Source of the DNA: Streptococcus sp. A12
GTDB taxonomy: Bacteria > Bacillota > Bacilli > Lactobacillales > Streptococcaceae
DNA length: 43,932 nt
Direction: 5' to 3'
Assembly (NCBI RefSeq): GCF_905372335.1
Contig: NZ_CAJPOU010000010.1
Coordinates: 1 to 43,932, forward strand
The stretch's first letter is position 1; the number at the start of each line of letters is the position of its first letter. Shown one piece after another: positions 23,084 through 31,830 of the stretch. A program made the position numbers and the translations under genes. The notes beneath the pieces were generated by a model. The model made no database searches and was not told the origin of the DNA. It saw nothing but the letters and a program-made list of their open reading frames with translations.

Positions 23084-24418
23084 TTATTTTCCAATAAATG
23101 TAGCCAGATCTTGTAAAGAACGTTCGGCAATTTTCTCATACCGTTCCTTCTTATCCCGAATGCGTGGGCCTTCCAACTCCTTAATAATTCCGAAGTTGAC
23201 ATTCATGGGTTGGAAATGCTTGCTGTCAGCATGGGTAATATAGTGAGCTAGACTTCCGATAGCTGTCGTATCAGGGAAGATGGTTGCCTCTTCTCCTTTG
23301 AAAAGGCGAGCTGCATTGATTCCAGCTACCAAACCTGAGGCAGCTGACTCAACATAACCTTCTACACCTGTCATTTGACCTGCAAAGAAGAGGTTGGCTT
23401 GCTTCTTAGAACGATAAGTCTGTTCAAGCAGATTTGGAGAGTCCATGTAGGAATTGCGGTGCATGACACCATATCTCACAAACTCCGCATTTTCCAAACC
23501 AGGAATCATTTGAAATACTCGTTTTTGCTCGCCCCATTTAAGATGCGTTTGGAAGCCAACGATATTGTAGAGGCTAGCAGCCGCATTGTCTTGACGCAAT
23601 TGGACTACCGCATAAGGGGTCTTAAACTCCCCATCACGAGGTCCTTTGTAGTCATCTGGATACTCGAGACCAACTGGTTTCATAGGACCATAGAGCATGG
23701 TTTTGATGCCTCGTTTGGCCATGACTTCAATTGGCATACAACCTTCGAAATACTTTTCTTTTTCAAAAGAGTTGAGCGGGGCTTCTTCCGCATTCACCAA
23801 AGCCTCATGGAAGTCCATAAACTCTTGTTTGGTCATGGGACAGTTGAGATAAGCCGCTTCTCCTTTGTCATAACGAGACTTGAGGTAAACCTTATTCATA
23901 TCAACGGTATTGACATCGATAATAGGAGCTGCTGCATCGTAGAAATAGAAGCCATCGCCACCATTGAGCGCGTTGATCTTTTCCGCCAAGGCATCACTGG
24001 TTAGAGGACCCGTTGCGACCACTGTGATCGCGTCTGTCGGCAATTCTGTAATTTCATCGCGAATCACTTCGATGAGCGGGTGTTGAGATACCTTCTCCGT
24101 TACCCGACTAGCAAAGCCTTCCCGGTCAACTGCCAATGCTCCACCAGCCGGTACACGAGTCGCTTCTGCTGCTTCAAGGATAACAGAACCTAAACGTCGC
24201 ATTTCTTCTTTGAGGAGCCCGACAGCATTGGTTAGAGAATCCCCTCGGAGAGAGTTGGAACAGACTAACTCAGCAAAGGTGTCTGTTTTGTGTTGTGGAG
24301 TAGATTTGACTCCCCGCATTTCGTAAAGCTTGACCGGAATACCCTGTTGGGCAATCTGATAAGCCGCTTCCGAGCCAGCAAGGCCTGCACCGATAACATT
24401 GATATAAGATTGAGACAT
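23084..24418 (-). CDS. trmFO: Folate-dependent tRNA uracil-54 methyltransferase TrmFO
   Basis: TrmFO makes 5-methyluridine at position 54 of tRNA using methylene-tetrahydrofolate and FADH2. The 444-residue protein starts MSQSYINVIGAGLAGSEAAY, with the FAD-binding GAGLAGSEAA at residues 10-19. It also shows ELVCSNSLRGD with a conserved cysteine near 52, GEAAYLNCPMTK, and the FFAGQMTGVEGYVESAASGL FAD signature near 340. A start 27 bases upstream is in frame but lacks the family N-terminus; AAAGAGG lies 10 bases before the chosen ATG. Single-gene unit with its own extended -10 promoter. Confidence 0.97.
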   Translation of the reverse strand: MSQSYINVIGAGLAGSEAAYQIAQQGIPVKLYEMRGVKSTPQHKTDTFAELVCSNSLRGDSLTNAVGLLKEEMRRLGSVILEAAEATRVPAGGALAVDREGFASRVTEKVSQHPLIEVIRDEITELPTDAITVVATGPLTSDALAEKINALNGGDGFYFYDAAAPIIDVNTVDMNKVYLKSRYDKGEAAYLNCPMTKQEFMDFHEALVNAEEAPLNSFEKEKYFEGCMPIEVMAKRGIKTMLYGPMKPVGLEYPDDYKGPRDGEFKTPYAVVQLRQDNAAASLYNIVGFQTHLKWGEQKRVFQMIPGLENAEFVRYGVMHRNSYMDSPNLLEQTYRSKKQANLFFAGQMTGVEGYVESAASGLVAGINAARLFKGEEATIFPDTTAIGSLAHYITHADSKHFQPMNVNFGIIKELEGPRIRDKKERYEKIAERSLQDLATFIGK

Positions 24419-24501
24419 GACACTAATACCTCTTTGGGTATCCAAACCACCCCACTGGACTGTTAGACACCCACAAATCTTTCTAATTTTCTACTTGGTC
24501 C

Positions 24502-24507
24502 ATTATA
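24502..24507 (-). promoter_or_regulatory. Extended -10 promoter of trmFO
   Basis: On the minus strand CTGGTATAAT gives TG-N-TATAAT (TATAAT at 24502-24507), with no good -35. It lies directly after the terminator of the DUF3307 gene. The leader is about 75 bases. Confidence 0.6.
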
Positions 24508-24522
24508 CCAGAAAGCCAAGTA

Positions 24523-24553
24523 AAAAGACAGGGAGGGTTTTCCTTCCTGTCTT
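24523..24553 (-). terminator. Terminator of the satD-DUF3307 operon
   Basis: On the minus strand AAGACAGGAAGG and CCTCCCTGTCTT pair (one mismatch/G-U) around a short A-rich loop, then TTTTAC. Confidence 0.7.
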
Positions 24554-24578
24554 AGACCTAAGTCTGTTATTTGTTTTC

Positions 24579-25283
24579 TTATAGACACAACCAAGCAGCA
24601 AAGAGGGCTGATAGGATACTGAATAAGGACCCGATTAAATAATACTCTGCGAAGGCTGGATTCTCCGAAATTTTATTGTAGCGGGCGATAGATTTTGCCG
24701 TAAAGACCAGTCCGATAGAAGCAAATTGGCCGTAGACGAGACAGGCACCGATAATCAACCGCTCTAAGAAGCCAATCATGGAACCAGCCCCAGTGATGGT
24801 ATCCATTTTCTCCTCCATCGTCGGCTGGTACTTAGCAAAAAGAATTTTAAAGACGATATTGGTCGGTTTTCCCACTAGGAGGACATAATAGATTAGCTTT
24901 AAACTGTCAATAGGCAAATAAGTCGTGCCATTTTTAGCTCCCCAAAGGACTAGGAAACTAATGATACCGACATGCAAGACTTGATCCAATGCAAAAGTAC
25001 ATGCGGCTGTTACATTCAATTGCTTCTGCACGATCGGTTTCAAGAAATCTATTCCCGCATGAGTAAACAAAATAATCAAGCAAATCCACCACAAGTCCAG
25101 ATGACAGAGGGAAACGACGAATAGAGGCAGAGCTACATACAGAACGTGAAGGCCGAGCACCTTCTTATCCTGGTCCTTGTGGTCCGCCATCTTTTGGCTT
25201 TGAAAATAATAATCCGATAACAAATGACAACTCAACAAGAGAAGCAAGTATGGATTTGTTACGATACTAGATAATCCTGTCAT
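24579..25283 (-). CDS. DUF3307 membrane protein
   Basis: A 234-residue multi-pass membrane protein with about six hydrophobic spans: LLLLLSCHLLSDYYFQSQ at the start, then spans near 40-60, 65-80, 95-115, 170-195 and 215-233. The N-terminal HLLSDYYFQSQKMADHKDQ is typical of DUF3307 proteins, which often occur next to SatD-type genes in Gram-positive bacteria and phages. Function is not known. The start overlaps the satD gene by 17 bases, with AAAGGAGAGG ahead, so the two are co-translated. In Streptococcus mutans genes called satD and satE lie after ffh and affect acid tolerance; equivalence here is only suggestive. Confidence 0.85.
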   Translation of the reverse strand: MTGLSSIVTNPYLLLLLSCHLLSDYYFQSQKMADHKDQDKKVLGLHVLYVALPLFVVSLCHLDLWWICLIILFTHAGIDFLKPIVQKQLNVTAACTFALDQVLHVGIISFLVLWGAKNGTTYLPIDSLKLIYYVLLVGKPTNIVFKILFAKYQPTMEEKMDTITGAGSMIGFLERLIIGACLVYGQFASIGLVFTAKSIARYNKISENPAFAEYYLIGSLFSILSALFAAWLCL

Positions 25284-25944
25284 AAGCCTCTCCTTTCGCT
25301 AAACTTTGAATACTAGCTAGTGCTGCTGCTCGCCCCCGTAAGTAAACACGGATACTGCTACTTTTCAGCCGTTTAGAGAGAGCACTTGGGTTTATCTCCA
25401 GCGATTGGGCCAAATCCTGCTGACTAAAATTCTCACTATATACACATCTCTTAAGAAGATCTAGCAGGATTTCTTCCTGACTGCCACGCCAACCCGAACG
25501 AATAGCTTCACCGGAAGCGATGAGGGCATTCACAAAGAAGTCTTGCTTTTCCTTCCCACTTGAAAAATAGATCTGGGTATTGCCGTAGTCATTTTTCTGA
25601 TGAACCAGATTGATGGCGGCGCGTGCATTCCAATAGGCTGGCCCATCCGCACCGATACTTTGTAAGGGATCAATATCCGTTACAATCTCCCCGAGACCAA
25701 TCCCGAAACGAAGTTGAGTAGGAGTTAGTAAAGAACGCAGGGTATCGATCATTTGAAAAACCGGAGCATCCACCTTTAAGAGCCCCTGAAACTCATCGCC
25801 TAGGGTCAAGGTAAAATTGGATGCTAAGAATTCTCCAAATAGTTCATTCATCGTTTGAAGCGTTTTTTCTAACTGTTTTTGCAGGTCAAAACGCTCTTGA
25901 ACCATTTTGGAATCAATGACATCTGCAATCAAAGCAAGATACAT
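25267..25944 (-). CDS. satD: SatD family protein with C-terminal helix-turn-helix
   Basis: A 225-residue SatD-family protein. The N-terminal part starts MYLALIADVIDSK and contains FTLTLGDEFQGLL and RFGIGLGEIVTDI, a pattern reminiscent of nucleotide-cyclase-like folds. The last ~60 residues form a helix-turn-helix (FSQQDLAQSLEINPSALSKR, then LKSS). This suggests a sensor-regulator that controls its own operon: three copies of a GTCTATTATAAC sequence lie just upstream, over the promoter. AAGGAGG precedes the start. It overlaps the DUF3307 gene. The ligand or signal is unknown. Confidence 0.85.
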   Translation of the reverse strand: MYLALIADVIDSKMVQERFDLQKQLEKTLQTMNELFGEFLASNFTLTLGDEFQGLLKVDAPVFQMIDTLRSLLTPTQLRFGIGLGEIVTDIDPLQSIGADGPAYWNARAAINLVHQKNDYGNTQIYFSSGKEKQDFFVNALIASGEAIRSGWRGSQEEILLDLLKRCVYSENFSQQDLAQSLEINPSALSKRLKSSSIRVYLRGRAAALASIQSLAKGEAYDRII

Positions 25945-25959
25945 AAGCCCACCTCCTTG

Positions 25960-26033
25960 TGTCTATTATAACGAAAAAAAACAAAAATGTCTATTATAAC
26001 AGACATTTGTTAAAATTGCCGTTATAATAGACA
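25960..26033 (-). promoter_or_regulatory. satD promoter with three operator-like sites
   Basis: TGTCTATTATAAC occurs at 25960-25972 and 25988-26000 and, inverted, at 26021-26033. The middle copy is part of an 18-base dyad TGTCT-N8-AGACA (25988-26005). On the minus strand TAGACA, a 17-base spacer and TATAAT (25965-25970) make a promoter whose -10 and -35 lie inside the first two copies. A regulator binding these sites would shut the promoter. Confidence 0.65.
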
Positions 26034-26051
26034 TCAAATGATTCTAAAATC

Positions 26052-28139
26052 TTATTTTACTTTTTCTTCTTCGTAGTCGCCGTTGCTACATACGACCTGC
26101 TTACCGCCACCACGAACTTTTTTCTCAACTAGGTAGTGACCACATTTCGGACAGTCACGGCCAATTGGCTTATCCCAAGAGGTGAATTCGCAGTCTGGAT
26201 AGCGATTGCAGCCATAGAAGAGACGGTTCCGTTTGGTTTTACGCTCGATGATTTGGCCTTGGTGACAGTCTGGACATTCCACTCCAATTTCCTTAACGAT
26301 AGCTTGCGTATGGCGACAATCAGGGAAATTGCTACAAGCGAAGAACTTACCAAATCGACCCAACTTGATAACCATCGGACTTCCACAAACCTCACAGTCA
26401 AATCCAGCAGCCTCATCCTTGATTTGGATTTTCTCCATCTCTTCTTCAGCCTTGGCTACTTCTTTTTTAAAGGGTTGGTAGAAGGAATCAATGACCTTTT
26501 GCCACTGTTCTTTCCCGAGTTCAACATCATCCAACTTCCCTTCCATCTCAGCGGTAAAGGTTACATTGACGATATCTGGGAAGAATTCAACGATCAGTTT
26601 ATTGACGATTTCTCCTAATTCGGTTGGCTCGAAGCGTTTGGCTACAAGCTTCACGTAATAGCGTTTTTGAATGGTCTCAATGGTCGGTGCATAAGTTGAA
26701 GGACGACCAACTCCATTTTCTTCTAAAGTCTTAATCAAAGTCGCTTCAGAGTAACGAGCTGGTGGTTGGGTAAAGTGCTGTTCAGGTTTGCTGTTGACCT
26801 GAGTGACGGTGTCACCTTCTTCCATGTCCGGTAGCATCTTATTCTTGTCCGAATCATTGTAGATCGCCAAATAGCCGTCAAACTTCACCTGACTTCCATT
26901 TGCTGTATATTGAACTCCATTTTGCCCTAAACGGACATTCATGGTATCAAAAATAGCTGCTGTCATCTGACTAGCCACAAAACGATTCCAGATCAAGGTG
27001 TAGAGCTTGAGCTGATCCTTGTCCAAATACTTGGCAATTTTCTCAGGCGTATTGTAGACGCTAGAAGGACGAATGGCTTCGTGGGCATCTTGAGCACCAG
27101 AAGCATTCTTAACCCGACTACCATGCTTAGAATACTTGTCTCCAAATCGATCAACGATAAAACTAGCTGCTTCATTTTGAGCGACTGGACTAATCCGAGT
27201 CGAATCCGTACGCATATACGTGATCAAACCTTGAACACCAGATCCAATATTGATACCTTCGTACAATTGCTGGGCCACCATCATGGTCTTACGAGTACGG
27301 AAGTTAATCTTATTGGCTGCGTCCATCTGCATGGAAGAAGTTGTGTAAGGAAGCGGCGCATTGCGTTTGCGCTCTTTCTTCTCTACCTTTTCAACGATAT
27401 ACTCTTTCCCATCGAGATGTGAAAGAACGGCTTTCACATCCTCCTGGTTTTGAAGCTTCATCTTCTTGCCATTCATTCCATAGAAATTGGCTTGGAATTG
27501 CTTGATCCCCTTTTTAAAGGTTCCATCAATTGTCCAATATTCTTCTGGTTGGAAGGCATTGATTTCTTCTTCCCGGTCAATAATCAATTTAAGAGCAACG
27601 GATTGCACCCGACCAGCCGAAAGTCCCTTCTTCACCTTTTTCCATAGAATTGGTGAGATGGAGTACCCAACAATCCGGTCCAAGACACGGCGCGCTTGTT
27701 GAGCATCTACCAGATCCATATCAATCTTACGGGGTTCTTGAAAGGCATTTTTTACCGCATCCTTGGTAATTTCGTTGAAAACAACGCGGTTCTTATCTTC
27801 CTTATCCAACTGAAGAATATGCGCCAAATGCCAAGAAATAGCTTCTCCTTCACGGTCCGGGTCACTTGCGAGAAAGACTTGTTTGGCTTTTTTAGCTTCT
27901 TTTTTCAAATCATTGATCAAAGGACCTTTTCCGCGAATATTGATGTACTCTGGTTCGTAATTGTTCTCAAAATCAATAGACATGGTAGATTTTTTCAAGT
28001 CACGAATATGACCCACGCTGGCCATGACCTTATAATTTCTACCAAGATACTTTTCAATCGTCTTCGCTTTCGCAGGAGACTCCACGATGACTAAATTCTT
28101 TTTAGTTGTTGTGGTTTTCTTTTTTGTTTTAGTAGCCAC
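26052..28139 (-). CDS. topA: DNA topoisomerase I
   Basis: Type IA topoisomerase that relaxes negative supercoils. The 695 residues begin with a basic tail (MATKTKKKTTTTKKN), then the TOPRIM domain NLVIVESPAKAKTIEKYLG with the DPDREGEAISWH metal motif near 112. The active-site tyrosine is in GLITYMRTDSTRIS near 300, and VGRPSTYAPTIETI lies near 475. Three C-terminal zinc-ribbon-like four-cysteine motifs follow (CEVCGSP..CSNFPDC, CPDCHQG..CNRYPDC, CPKCGHY..C). The start codon is GTG (28137-28139), with AGAGG ahead. It has a consensus promoter and follows dprA, as in other streptococci. Confidence 0.98.
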   Translation of the reverse strand: MATKTKKKTTTTKKNLVIVESPAKAKTIEKYLGRNYKVMASVGHIRDLKKSTMSIDFENNYEPEYINIRGKGPLINDLKKEAKKAKQVFLASDPDREGEAISWHLAHILQLDKEDKNRVVFNEITKDAVKNAFQEPRKIDMDLVDAQQARRVLDRIVGYSISPILWKKVKKGLSAGRVQSVALKLIIDREEEINAFQPEEYWTIDGTFKKGIKQFQANFYGMNGKKMKLQNQEDVKAVLSHLDGKEYIVEKVEKKERKRNAPLPYTTSSMQMDAANKINFRTRKTMMVAQQLYEGINIGSGVQGLITYMRTDSTRISPVAQNEAASFIVDRFGDKYSKHGSRVKNASGAQDAHEAIRPSSVYNTPEKIAKYLDKDQLKLYTLIWNRFVASQMTAAIFDTMNVRLGQNGVQYTANGSQVKFDGYLAIYNDSDKNKMLPDMEEGDTVTQVNSKPEQHFTQPPARYSEATLIKTLEENGVGRPSTYAPTIETIQKRYYVKLVAKRFEPTELGEIVNKLIVEFFPDIVNVTFTAEMEGKLDDVELGKEQWQKVIDSFYQPFKKEVAKAEEEMEKIQIKDEAAGFDCEVCGSPMVIKLGRFGKFFACSNFPDCRHTQAIVKEIGVECPDCHQGQIIERKTKRNRLFYGCNRYPDCEFTSWDKPIGRDCPKCGHYLVEKKVRGGGKQVVCSNGDYEEEKVK

Positions 28140-28172
28140 TTTTTTACCTCTATTTTGTAATAAACCTCATAG

Positions 28173-28201
28173 AGTGTAAACTATTTTTTTCGGGATGTCA
28201 A
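28173..28201 (-). promoter_or_regulatory. topA promoter
   Basis: TTGACA (28196-28201), a 17-base spacer and TACACT (28173-28178) on the minus strand, about 35 bases before the GTG start. Confidence 0.75.
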
Positions 28202-28231
28202 CCGTGAAGTTCTCCTATAGGAAAACTCATT

Positions 28232-29074
28232 TTAAAATTCAAACTCATCTAGGACATCTTTTCCACTGGTGACCAGCTTTGCACCTTCTTGAATGAGGTG
28301 GTGACAGCCATCTGAACGTCCATCCAAGATCGACCCAGGAATAGCAAAGACATCTCGCCCTTCTTCCATAGCACGCTCACAGGTAATCAGACTTCCAGAC
28401 CGCATCCGCGCTTCCGCCACAATCACTGCTCTAGAAAGCCCAGCAATAATCCGATTACGTTCTGGATAATGATGTTTTTGCGGACCTTGGCCTGGACCGT
28501 ATTCTGTTAACACTAAATGGTTCCCACTCATGTACTTCTGCAATTGTTTATTGGATCTAGGATAGAAGATATCTAAGCCAGTCCCAATCACTCCAATTGT
28601 CTTTCCTCCATTTCGAATAGCAGCATAATGGGCTGCAGCATCAATTCCCTTGGCTAATCCGCTCACCACAATCAATTCATTATTTAACTCGTTAATGATT
28701 TTCTCGACGGATTGTATCCCGTTACGACTACAGGATCGACTTCCTACGACCGCAATCTTTGGCTGTTTAAGAAGATCAATATTGCCTGAGTAAAACAACA
28801 AAACAGGTGGGTTATGCATCCAGAGAAGTTCTTCAGGATATTCCGGATCCATAATAGAAATCGAATCAAACTCCTTGAACTCTTCTCTCAAGACCTTGTC
28901 ATCAATCCGGATATACCGTTCCATAAATAGTGTTTGATTGCGACAACCTGCAATTTTTGCCATTAATTCTAAAGAGGGCCACTCCCCATTCATTTCCCAG
29001 TAATTGACAATGTTAAAAACCTGTAAATTTGACAGGCCAGCAACCTTTAATTTATAAAGTTCATATTTGTTCAT
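28232..29074 (-). CDS. dprA: DNA processing protein DprA
   Basis: DprA protects incoming single-stranded DNA during natural transformation and loads RecA; in pneumococci it also shuts off competence through ComE. The 280 residues include an N-terminal SAM-like region (to ~80) and the Rossmann core: KIAVVGSRSCSRNG near 107, VVSGLAKGIDAAAH near 137, GGKTIGVIGTGLDIFYP near 155, and YPERNRIIAGLSRAVIVAEA near 203. A perfect com-box lies 34 bases before the start, so the gene is competence-inducible by SigX as well as read from the upstream operon. Confidence 0.97.
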   Translation of the reverse strand: MNKYELYKLKVAGLSNLQVFNIVNYWEMNGEWPSLELMAKIAGCRNQTLFMERYIRIDDKVLREEFKEFDSISIMDPEYPEELLWMHNPPVLLFYSGNIDLLKQPKIAVVGSRSCSRNGIQSVEKIINELNNELIVVSGLAKGIDAAAHYAAIRNGGKTIGVIGTGLDIFYPRSNKQLQKYMSGNHLVLTEYGPGQGPQKHHYPERNRIIAGLSRAVIVAEARMRSGSLITCERAMEEGRDVFAIPGSILDGRSDGCHHLIQEGAKLVTSGKDVLDEFEF

Positions 29075-29107
29075 TTGTAAACCTCATTTTCTACTATCTA
29101 TTTATAA

Positions 29108-29115
29108 TATTCGTA
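29108..29115 (-). promoter_or_regulatory. SigX com-box (cin-box) of dprA
   Basis: TACGAATA on the minus strand is an exact match to the streptococcal late-competence box recognised by SigX/ComX, with the usual T-rich stretch just upstream (TTTTTTTGTTTTC). It lies 34 bases before the dprA ATG. Confidence 0.9.
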
Positions 29116-29123
29116 AAAGAAAA

Positions 29124-29152
29124 CAAAAAAAGCTCTAAAAATAGAACTTTTT
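29124..29152 (-). terminator. Terminator between the ROK gene and dprA
   Basis: On the minus strand AAAAAGTTCTA and TAGAGCTTTTT pair around TTTT with one mismatch, followed by more T. It sits on the ROK stop codon and just upstream of the com-box, so basal dprA expression would be limited. Confidence 0.65.
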
Positions 29153-30077
29153 AATGATTTTCTAAGATGTTAAAATGACAAACTGCCCCCAAAAGATTAC
29201 TTGAGTTGTGGTAACGAGCTGCTTGAATCTCCACTAAAGAAAATCGTTGCTCCCCACTTTCCTCCATCAGGCTTTTATACTGATGGTTAATCTCTTCTAA
29301 AAGAAGGGGTTGACTACTAATTCCCCCACCAATCGTCACTTTTTCAAGGCGAACCAAAGACTGAAGGTTATAGATTAGGATCGCAATTTCCCGACAATAA
29401 GAAGCAAATAAGTCTTGCAATTCCTCATGATGACCAGCTTCAAGGACTTCAAAAACTTGAATCCCATCTTCTTCTGGTAATTCTAAGAGCCGACTAGCAT
29501 TAGCCACAAAATTGACTGCAGAGCCTAAATTTTGAACCAAACTGGAAATCCCATGTCTCAAAATCTCGGTCTGATATTGCTTTTGTTCAGGAGTCACTTG
29601 CTTCTCACCTAAGCTTGGCCAACGAAGATAATCCTTGAGATTCCAGGTAGAAATTAAGGAACCATTGGAAGTCAAGGCTAGGCCTACCCCAGTTCCTAAC
29701 ACAAAGGTTGCACCACAGTCACAATTCTGGAGGTTTCCAATTCGTGCTTCTGCCAAGCCTGCAGCATCCCCATCGTTGAGGATGGTCACAGGGACTTGAA
29801 AAGTCTTATTTAAACGAGAAGCTAAAGGAATATTCCTTAAATAAGGAATGAGGCCACCTTTGAAGATAAATCCCAGTCGACTATTGATTTCACCCGGACA
29901 AGAGATGGCGATCCCAGTGATTCGATTCTGGAACAAGCAAATCACGCGCTCAAGAGCTTCCCAGAATTCCTCAATAGTAGCTGGTGTTGGAACTTTAGAG
30001 GAATCACTCACCTGATAGGCTTCATCCACTAAGGCATATTTAATAAAGGTTCCGCCAATGTCAAAGGATAAGAGCAT
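29151..30077 (-). CDS. ROK family sugar kinase
   Basis: A 308-residue ROK protein. The phosphate motif DIGGTFIKYALVD is at residues 5-17, the sugar-binding region is ILNDGDAAGLAEA near 100-112, and the second ATP motif is FVLGTGVGLAL near 126. The usual ROK zinc-site CXCGXXGC cluster is not evident. Members phosphorylate glucose, N-acetylmannosamine, fructose or beta-glucosides; the substrate is not defined here and no sugar transporter is adjacent. No helix-turn-helix is present, so it is a kinase rather than a NagC-type repressor. It follows rnhB by 11 bases and precedes dprA. Confidence 0.88.
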   Translation of the reverse strand: MLLSFDIGGTFIKYALVDEAYQVSDSSKVPTPATIEEFWEALERVICLFQNRITGIAISCPGEINSRLGFIFKGGLIPYLRNIPLASRLNKTFQVPVTILNDGDAAGLAEARIGNLQNCDCGATFVLGTGVGLALTSNGSLISTWNLKDYLRWPSLGEKQVTPEQKQYQTEILRHGISSLVQNLGSAVNFVANASRLLELPEEDGIQVFEVLEAGHHEELQDLFASYCREIAILIYNLQSLVRLEKVTIGGGISSQPLLLEEINHQYKSLMEESGEQRFSLVEIQAARYHNSSNLLGAVCHFNILENH

Positions 30078-30088
30078 TTCCTTCCCTC

Positions 30089-30859
30089 CTAGTCAAGATC
30101 CGTCATGGACTTAATGGGTTCGAAGCTTCTGCGATGGATAGGGGTGACCCCATGTTTTTCCAAGCCCTCAAGATGATTGCTTGTCCCATACCCCGCATTC
30201 TGAGCAAAATCATAACCTGGATACTCTTGGTCATAGGTTGCCATCATCTGATCTCGTGTCACCTTCGCCACAATAGAAGCCGCAGCGATAGACAGAGAAT
30301 TAGCATCTCCTTTGATGATGGATGTCTGAGAAATAGGGAGATCCAATTTCATAGCATCAATCAAGAGGTGTTGAGGTCGTCGGTCCAATTCTTGAATTGC
30401 CTCTAGCATGGCTAATTTGGTTGCTTCATAAATATTAACCTGATCAATGACCTGATTATCTTTTATCCCAATCCCGACAGAGAGAGCTTGGTCTAAAACC
30501 GCTTGATAAATAGCATAGTGCTTCGATTTTGGAATTTTCTTACTATCGTTTAAACCTGGAATCTTACAATTTTCCGGCAGAATAACGGCTGCTGCGACGA
30601 CAGGGCCAGCCAAAGGGCCTCTCCCTACTTCATCCACACCTGCAATAAGATGAATCCCTTGAGCATAAAGTTCTTTCTCATAGGCTAGCATTTTTTCTAA
30701 ACGCAAGTCTTCGTCCACTTGTTTTTGGAGTTCACGTTTTCGTTTGCTGATAGCCGCTTGAACGCCCGCTCGACCATCAAGGATCAACTCTTCAAATAAG
30801 GGATGATCTAGCTCATCAATCGTTGCTAAACACTCTTTGATTTCTTTAATCGTTGGCAT
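30089..30859 (-). CDS. rnhB: Ribonuclease HII
   Basis: RNase HII cuts RNA in RNA-DNA hybrids and at single misincorporated ribonucleotides. The 256 residues have the catalytic motif AGVDEVGRGPLAGPVVAAAV near 75, with Asp-Glu (DE). Further acidic residues are in HLLIDAMKLDLP near 168 and SIAAASIVAKVTRD near 195. The start MPTIKEIKE matches the family N-terminus and overlaps the rbgA stop by 14 bases, with AGGTGAAG ahead; a GTG three codons earlier is possible. Translationally coupled to rbgA. Confidence 0.96.
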   Translation of the reverse strand: MPTIKEIKECLATIDELDHPLFEELILDGRAGVQAAISKRKRELQKQVDEDLRLEKMLAYEKELYAQGIHLIAGVDEVGRGPLAGPVVAAAVILPENCKIPGLNDSKKIPKSKHYAIYQAVLDQALSVGIGIKDNQVIDQVNIYEATKLAMLEAIQELDRRPQHLLIDAMKLDLPISQTSIIKGDANSLSIAAASIVAKVTRDQMMATYDQEYPGYDFAQNAGYGTSNHLEGLEKHGVTPIHRRSFEPIKSMTDLD

Positions 30860-31697
30860 CCACTTCACCTACACGATCAAGGGTATAGCGACCCAAACGA
30901 CCATCACGTACATCCTTGACAAACAAACTGTAGAAGCGATCATAATCATCTCGGAAGCCTAAGCGTTGAGTCATTTCCATGATGATTTCTGGCGCTTCCT
31001 GCTCCAAATCCATTTGCTTATAGCGTTCTTGTAACTCTTTTGGGTAATGGGATTTAAAATACTCAAGACCAAAAATAGTCACCTCATCCATTGGCAATAA
31101 CTGGTCCTTAATGGCACCCGTTAAAGCTAATTTTAGAGCTACATCTTCATCTTCAAATTTTGGCCAAAGAATCCCTGGGGTATCCAAGATTTCGAGGTCC
31201 TTATTGGTTTTCAACCACTGTTGCCCCTTGGTCACTCCTGGTTTATTTCCAACAACCGCAATCTTTTTCCCTGCTAGGCGGTTCATCAGCGTTGATTTAC
31301 CAGCGTTGGGAATCCCAATAATCATGGTCCGAAGGGTTTCGATTTGAATCCCCCGTTCTTTCTGGCGGGCAATTTTATCGGCCATCAAAGACTTAGCAGC
31401 ATCTGTGACTTTCTTAACCGTAGATTGCTCTTTGGAGTTAATAGCCAAAGTTTTGATTCCTTGTGACTCAAAATACTCCTGCCATTCTTTTGTAGCGACA
31501 GGATCGGCCAAGTCTACCTTGTTCAGAATCATCAACTTAGGCTTGTCACCAACAATTTTTGTCAACATCGGATTTTGACTAGATAAGGGCAAACGTGCGT
31601 CCACCAGAACCGTCACAAAATCCACAAATTTCAAATTTTCTTGTACTTGTCTTCTAGCTTTGGACATATGTCCAGGAAACCATTGAATAATCGCCAT
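30846..31697 (-). CDS. rbgA: Ribosome biogenesis GTPase RbgA (YlqF)
   Basis: RbgA is a circularly permuted GTPase needed for late 50S assembly. The 283 residues start MAIIQWFPGHMSKARRQ. The permuted motif order is visible: G4 NKVDLAD near 57, then G1 GIPNAGKSTLMNRL near 126 and G3 DTPGILWP near 170. The start is chosen by the conserved FPGHM N-terminus, with AAAGGAT ahead; an ATG seven codons earlier is less likely. First gene of rbgA-rnhB-ROK-dprA, an order common in streptococci. Confidence 0.97.
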   Translation of the reverse strand: MAIIQWFPGHMSKARRQVQENLKFVDFVTVLVDARLPLSSQNPMLTKIVGDKPKLMILNKVDLADPVATKEWQEYFESQGIKTLAINSKEQSTVKKVTDAAKSLMADKIARQKERGIQIETLRTMIIGIPNAGKSTLMNRLAGKKIAVVGNKPGVTKGQQWLKTNKDLEILDTPGILWPKFEDEDVALKLALTGAIKDQLLPMDEVTIFGLEYFKSHYPKELQERYKQMDLEQEAPEIIMEMTQRLGFRDDYDRFYSLFVKDVRDGRLGRYTLDRVGEVDAND

Positions 31698-31730
31698 GAT
31701 ATGAAATCCTTTCAACATTCAATCCTATCT

Positions 31731-31736
31731 ATTATA
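31731..31736 (-). promoter_or_regulatory. Extended -10 promoter of rbgA
   Basis: On the minus strand ATGGTATAAT gives TG-N-TATAAT (TATAAT at 31731-31736), about 35 bases before the rbgA start. No good -35. Confidence 0.6.
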
Positions 31737-31792
31737 CCATGAAATACAGTATTTTCTTTTAAAACTGCTTCCCATTTTGCCATATTTGCCAT

Positions 31793-31824
31793 AAAAAAAC
31801 GAAGCTACATTTGTAACTTCGTTT
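31793..31824 (-). terminator. Terminator of the ATP-cone gene
   Basis: AAACGAAG (31797-31804) and CTTCGTTT (31817-31824) with inner TACA/TGTA pairs form a stem; the minus strand continues with TTTT. Confidence 0.75.
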
Positions 31825-31830
31825 CTTATT

